Notes under the pieces: generated by a model
Seen by the model: only the letters and a program-made list of their open reading frames with translations
The model's database searches: none
Told to the model about the DNA's origin: nothing
Position numbers and translations under genes: made by a program
In this document: positions 58,601-64,000 of the stretch, in pieces
How the letters are laid out: each line of letters begins with the position of its first letter
How positions within the stretch are numbered: the first letter of the stretch is position 1
Source: Hypomyces perniciosus
Taxonomy: Eukaryota > Ascomycota > Sordariomycetes > Hypocreales > Hypocreaceae
DNA length: 64,000 nt
Reading direction: 5' to 3'
NCBI GenBank assembly: GCA_008477525.1
Contig: SPDT01000002.1
Span: forward strand, 2,356,001-2,420,000

Positions 58601-61600
58601 TTTTGGGTCCCGGCGGCCGGCGGCCCCGTCGGTTCGCCTCGCTATTGTGCGTTGAGACGGTGCGAGGAAGAAAAGAATGGAGACTAAAATACTAAAATAC
58701 CAAGGGCGTGTGCGTGTTAGTGCTGTTTTACCTCTGAACTTTGTGAAGCTATGGATGGACTACTAGTACTATGTACGGTCGGCGCCGGATGCGGAATAAC
58801 GGCCTTGTGTGGATCTAAGGGGGGGGGGGCGACACGTAGAAGAGAGAAAAGGAGAGCAGGACGAAGAGGAGAGGACCAGAGGAGAGGAGGGGGGGGTGGT
58901 AGTTACTCTGCTAGTGGCATTGGAACTAGAACGGTGGGAGATGAACACGATCGAATGAGTTGTATTGCTCAGGACTCCGTCGACTGGAGCTGTTGGGAGG
59001 GGAAGGGAGGGGAGGGGCACTGTGACTCTGACTGAGGGACTTGTTGGCAATTGCTATGTGTGACGGAGGGGGCAGATGGGTCAACGCGAGCGAGAACATG
59101 TCAGAGCCAAGCAGGGACAGCCCAGGATGACCCTTGGGCTGGAATCGGGTTGCGGTCTGGCAGTTGGACAGCAGCGGACGGACCGAGAGGGGGGAGTGCG
59201 CGGATAACGGGGCCGGAACGGCCAGTATGTTGTGCGGCATAAGAAAACCCGCGTGCGGAGGAGTGAGATGGGTGGTGGGATAAGGAGGCTGATGATGCTA
59301 TCCTCCGAGCATTCGTTAGGGATGGCATCCAGGACACGCACATCATCTAGGAGGTTATCCGAGGATGGTATCCCCCCATCTCTCGGCGTTTAGTGAGTCT
59401 AGATGACTTGACGGATGGGTCTAATGATGGCAGGTGAACGGGACCGAGGTGGCAACCGGGCACAATGGCTCGGCCGGGCGCTTAAACACTCGCCATCGGC
59501 GGAGCAGTGAGCCCATATTCTTCCTCCGTACGGTAAAGGGGTCAAGAGTCAGAAACGCCGGAATGGAGTAATGCCCGCAAAACACCGCGTGTTCTGGATG
59601 GGTCTCTCGCAATCCTGACAGCTGGTTTGGCCGAGAAAGCTCGTGACTCGGCAGACCGATGGCACGGATGGAACGGTGAGGCAATAAGGTTTCGTCCTCT
59701 GGGACCGGCTTGCTGGAACTTGGTGTTGCGGATGCTGTGCTAAATGACCATGGCGCTGACAGTGGCTACAAACTCCCACCGTAGCCATGGATCTATCTGG
59801 GTCTTGAGCTCTCAAGAGCCATCAAAAGGAGAGACTGAGGATGAGGGGGGACGGCCTACAGACGGGGGCGTTGTGGGATGATTTGGTCGTGGTCCATCCG
59901 TTCTTCTGGCGTCGGATTTCTTGTCGTCTCCATTGTCTTCTCGGGAGATTTACTTTGTTCACGTACGACACAGACAGCAGCCGCATGCGTCGGCTTGTCG
60001 AGAATGTGACGTTCGGATTTGTCTTGCCTCGGAAATACATCAATTGGAAAACAAAGCCACTGTGACGGAGTTCTGGAATGTGGATTGTGGAATGTGTACC
60101 GTCTGAGTTGAAACAGGGGAGTGAGATTCGGTGTCCTCGCCGAGACACATTACCAAGATCACATGGTTTGTACCTATTCCTTCGTCTTGACTCGTTCTTC
60201 TCGACCAAACGGGAAAGTGAATTGATCCAAGGTCGCACAAGCAGTACCAGGAAGAGTGTTTGATTATCAATCACAGAGGGGTGTGCCGGTAGTTTTACTG
60301 TCTCTCTCCTCCCTCCTCCCTCTCGAGAACAGCCTTTTCTCTCCCCCCTATTACACTTTGGAGGCAACACCCGTGGCTGATTTCTGTGTATACAAGCTCT
60401 TCCAACCGAGAGCGTTTCTTCAGAATTCCCTTCTCCGGTCTCAGATCTCTCCAAGTGTCCACTTCCCGCGTGGCGACGTTCCATGATCTGCCCTTCTCCG
60501 GACTCCAGCTCTGTGGGCAATGGTTGCAACCCTAAATCCGGGACATGCAAATCACACAAAGGAAAACTGAGATTCGAAACTCTATTCCTCCCTTTCCCAT
60601 CGTATTGCATCGAATAGAAAGCCTACGCGGTCCCAGCCATCCACTCAGCCGGATCCGTCATAACCATGCGCCTCATCCACAGTGTCGGGAGGCCCCAAGT
60701 CATGGCTGGAATGCAAATGACGTTTGAATCGCTCTACCCTCTGCGTCACTCTCTTTTTCATATTCCCGGAGATTCGGCGAAACGGGAATACGGATAACTA
60801 ATCAGGGATCACAGTGAGAGTGTTCGGCGAGTAATTGCAGCTCTACTACAATCGGCGATTCGCCACACTGAAAGTTTAACGACTATCGACTTTTATCCTT
60901 TTCAGCTGGCCACGTATGCGACCGCGGCACCGCCCGAGATGCCCCAATCAGATCCGTAGGGCAACGGGTCGGCCAGGGAAGCCGGCTTTGGGACAGTTAC
61001 CCGATGACAGGACCCGAGTTGACTCGGGCCGCGGTGCGGGCGAATGCATATACCCTTTGCGAACGATCGATCGATTCCAAGGCAGTGACGGATGTATTCC
61101 GTACCGCTGTCACAGCCTTAGTCCCACCCGTATTCGCCTCTCTGGCCATGCAGAATCTCAATTGCTGGGCATTACGAGTCAAGACGCGATGGATATGGGC
61201 CGTTTTGGTCGGCAGAAAGCTTGAGCGCCTTGATCAAGTGGCAATGTACACGCAGAAAGAGAACATGAGTCTTTCCTGTGAGGCCTCGACCTTCTCTACT
61301 GCGGCCAATGGCATTTCGTGTTGCTATCCAAGGCTCTGGGTCAGGTCCCGATCGGTGATCACCATGAGGCTGAAAGAGAGTTTCTGTACCCCAACCCCGG
61401 GTAGTAGTATCTGATCCAGGAGAGGCTAGAACTTGGTGCTTCCTTTTTGATGAGATATGCCGTCTCCGGAGCCAGGAACCTTGATGGATTTCATTCAGCT
61501 GCGATGCCATTGCTGGTGGAGCGGTTTTGGGGGACACCCGGGACTCCAGGACTCCAGGACTCCAAGCCAGCGCCTCGTGGAGCCGTAAGGTCAGCTGGAG

Positions 61601-62214
61601 GCAAAGATGACGGCGTTTCCGAGCTGTTATCGGGTTCGACGGCGATTCGCCGCCAGGAATGGCCTTATGCTAAGCACGCGACTGACAATCAGGCCATCTT
61701 GACTTTTGCAGTGTGCCCACATACCACCAGCTGTGGCCAAGGATCCAACTCTGTGCAGGGTTTTGGGCTGAGTTCCCAAGAATACTTGGCAAGCATCTGA
61801 CGGAATACTTTGTCGGTCTTTTCCATTGTAGCGAAACGGGAAATTCCGCCAAGGTCTTGGAGTGGGCAGCAATCAATCAATCAATGCTCCGACCAATATT
61901 GCGTGATTGATGCAATTGGGGACTTGTACGTCCTGATGAAAATATCACGCTGGAAAAAGAAGTATGCCATCTCCAGGCTTTGGCAAAGGAACGCCTATTG
62001 GGGCTGTAGACATTGACGTAATGATTGAACTGATTTATTCTAGATGAAGGACTATGGCCCGAAGTCCAAAACCACGCTGCTTTAAACATGAATTAACATA
62101 CACCAATGCTGTGCGTCCATTCCTTGGACATGCGACATGTACCGTGTGTAGAGTAGAGTAGACCAGGTTAAATATCCGTTTTCATCAGGCTGGCGGTCCA
62201 ATATCACCTCTCAA
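55643..62214. other. Gene-poor stretch of 6.5 kb
   Basis: 3' flank of the regulator, then no recognisable gene. It contains purine tracts (57840-57905), an ATGT repeat (57755-57770) and an exact GTACGAAGTAC at 57730-57740. A 262-codon minus-strand frame at 59822-60610 is Arg/Ser-rich without motif, and plus-strand frames near 60916-61414 are no better. Weak remnants may exist, but none can be supported. Confidence 0.45.
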
Positions 62215-63942
62215 TCACGATGATAACAGCCCTAAATGCCACATACAACCTGGAACCTCATCATGCCAAACTTCCACCCGCCAAGCATCTCTAAAAGATG
62301 CTATAGGGTCAAAAGCCGACTCACTCAGCTCTTCCTTCACCCTGTAATCATCCAGCAGAGCGTCTCTTTCGACGTGGAAGCATCGCTCTGCGAATTTGCC
62401 CTCCATGTTCATGACGGCCCAGTTAGTGGATGTGCGCCGCGTCATGTACTTTTTCCAGCCGCCGACGATGATGGTGATGCGGCGAAAGGGACGACCTGGG
62501 TTGCTCCCCTTTCTGCTGGCAATGAGGGCGCGGCACATCAATCTGGCGACGTCAAGGTCTGGATCCCAGTCTGCGCGTACTTGGCTGAAGGGAGTGGGCC
62601 GGATCATGGTTTGGACGTTGAGGGTGAGGGTGTGAAGGCTGGGGAAGCGGGCGATTGCGAGGAGGAAGTTGAAGGTGAGGCAGTTTCTGTACTCCAGGTC
62701 CAGCTCGAGGGTGTGCACATGGTGCAGCTCATGGGCTAGGCGTCTCACGTCCTCAAGCGAGATGGTTGGGCAAGGAAACATTTCGTCCCCGAAGCCAATG
62801 TGGTCCCTGAAGCGAAGGACTCGCAACGAGTCCTTGTGCTTGAGGATGGCATCGATGTGGAATGCGTCGGTGTGACAGAAGAGTTCCAGCACCTCCAGTG
62901 CTCGGATGTGGTCCTTCACTACTGGGTAGATGAGGCGCGTAGCCTCCTTGTTGTGGCTGTAGAGATAGGAGACGTGCTGTTCGATCCTCAGAGTACGCAG
63001 GCCAGCAAGGTCTGATGGGGCTACAGTGGTGAAGAAATTGATGGTGGGAACGGAGACGAGTTTTAGAGACTGTAAACGAGAAAAGTCCCAGTGCTTCTTG
63101 ACCTGTTCCTGTGAATGCTCCCAGCTGTAGAACTTGAGGGACATGTCTTTCAACGCCGGCATCTTCTCGTTTTTCTTGAAGATGAAGCCCCCGGATATCC
63201 CACGGTGGTCGAACTGCCACGACTGCAGCTGTGTGGCCTGGACTAGAAAGCGTCTCAGGTGATTCAGTGCAAGGGGCGGCGCGGCGATCGACCTCTCCAC
63301 GTTGAGGGACACCAAGCACTCAGGAACTAGGCCTTCGAGATAGAAATATACGTTGTTGCCTCGGATCGAGACAATTAGTGCCATTTCCATGGAGAGCTTG
63401 ATGTGATGACGACGGAGGTGGTCGACATCGAAAAGATCAGCTGGCATGTTTCTAAGGGGCACATTGCACAATCTGTACAGAGACAAATGGGAGGATTCAG
63501 TGGTTAGAAAATATGTTTCTCCTCATATGTCCGGATGAGATTGACACGTACCTGATGGAGTCGAGTCTAGGACACGACGAGATGAGGTGTTTAATATGAT
63601 CCGGATTCGGATCAAGAATACGCAGGGTGAGATAGCGCGTATACGAAGACATCTTTTCGAGCACTGCAGGGTTCTTTTGAACGGCCCTGATCAGTTTCTT
63701 GGTGACTACCATCGTCTGATAGACGATGGGGGTAGCAATGGCATGAAGATCCTTGCATGTCTGGCTTAAAGCCACCAGAGTCTTGAAGTGAGTGCCTTCC
63801 ACCTAAACGGGAATATGTCAGAAGAAATGATTCTAAGATTAGATGATGGTGCCACCTAGAGAGGAAATACCTGTTTTACGAAGACGAATATCAGATCAGG
63901 GCAGAGTTTCGTCAGGGGGAACGTGGCGGTTGACTGTGCCAT
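62215..63942 (-). CDS. F-box-like protein with leucine-rich C-terminus
   Basis: Three exons, 63942-63871, 63802-63552 and 63472-62215, join in phase to 526 residues. Residues 8-55 fit an F-box split by intron 1: LTKLCPDLIFVFVKQ then LVALSQTCKDLHAIATPIVY. F-box proteins bind Skp1 and recruit targets to an SCF ubiquitin ligase. The rest has loosely repeating leucine segments (LQSLKLVSVP, LAGLRTLRIE, VHTLELDLEYR, LHTLTLNVQ), as in fungal F-box/LRR-like proteins with no fixed substrate. Introns are 68 and 79 nt with GTATTT and GTACGT donors. The 24-residue first exon rests on frame and the F-box match. Such genes are lineage-variable in these fungi. Confidence 0.75.
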
Positions 63943-64000
63943 CTTGAGGGTAAATAGTAAGAGATGGATGTTGATACACTTCTCTTATGGAGCCTTCGGA

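Noticed and set aside
59822..60610. 262-codon minus-strand frame
   Set aside because: No motif, Arg/Ser-rich, and opposite-strand frames of similar quality overlap it.
1..64000. CRISPR array, prokaryotic operon or biosynthetic gene cluster
   Set aside because: Spliceosomal introns and eukaryotic gene families throughout; no spaced repeats of CRISPR type and no PKS, NRPS or terpene synthase motifs.

Overview
The window is a 64 kb piece of a filamentous ascomycete chromosome, most likely a Sordariomycete of the order Hypocreales. The signs are short introns of 44-110 nt with GTRAGT-type donors and YAG acceptors, intron-containing tRNA genes, an eight-cysteine class II hydrophobin, a GH64 glucanase, a fungal ASH1-type histone methyltransferase, SFH5, UBP6 and a Zn2Cys6 regulator. 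Gene spacing is loose and several stretches carry no recognisable gene. All gene models below were spliced by eye. In most of them the phases join exactly and the stop codons fit; weak junctions are named.

Left part (1-17 kb): the 5' half of a PFA5-type palmitoyltransferase runs off the left edge on the minus strand. Then comes a gene-poor, accessory-looking tract with two intron-bearing tRNA genes (His, Met), a short cysteine-rich zinc-ribbon-like peptide gene, several decayed or unrecognised coding-like remnants and a class II hydrophobin gene. It ends at a secreted GH64 beta-1,3-glucanase. The hydrophobin and the glucanase act at the cell surface and are the only clearly intact protein genes between 3.4 and 18.3 kb.

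Middle part (18-38 kb): this is the conserved core block. In order it holds ASH1 histone methyltransferase (-), SFH5 phosphatidylinositol transfer protein (-), an RRM protein with an unexpected in-frame amber codon (-), a doubtful small two-exon gene (-), UBP6 deubiquitinase (+), a single-span probably mitochondrial protein (-), an SHB17-like sugar bisphosphatase (+) and a class I methyltransferase (-). They are unrelated housekeeping genes with separate promoters, not an operon or a biosynthetic cluster.

Right part (38-64 kb): a gene desert of about 16 kb leads to a Zn2Cys6 transcription factor with a low-complexity C-terminus that includes a coding 12-bp minisatellite. A second gene-poor stretch of 6.5 kb follows, then an F-box-like protein on the minus strand. 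The desert is full of a short near-palindrome (GTACGGAGTAC and its sister GTACGAAGTAC). I count 17 exact copies in the window, all outside coding exons, where chance would give well under one. This dispersed element, the stop codon in the RRM gene and the large desert before the regulator are the observations most worth following. I saw no CRISPR array, intact transposon, rRNA gene or secondary-metabolite cluster.
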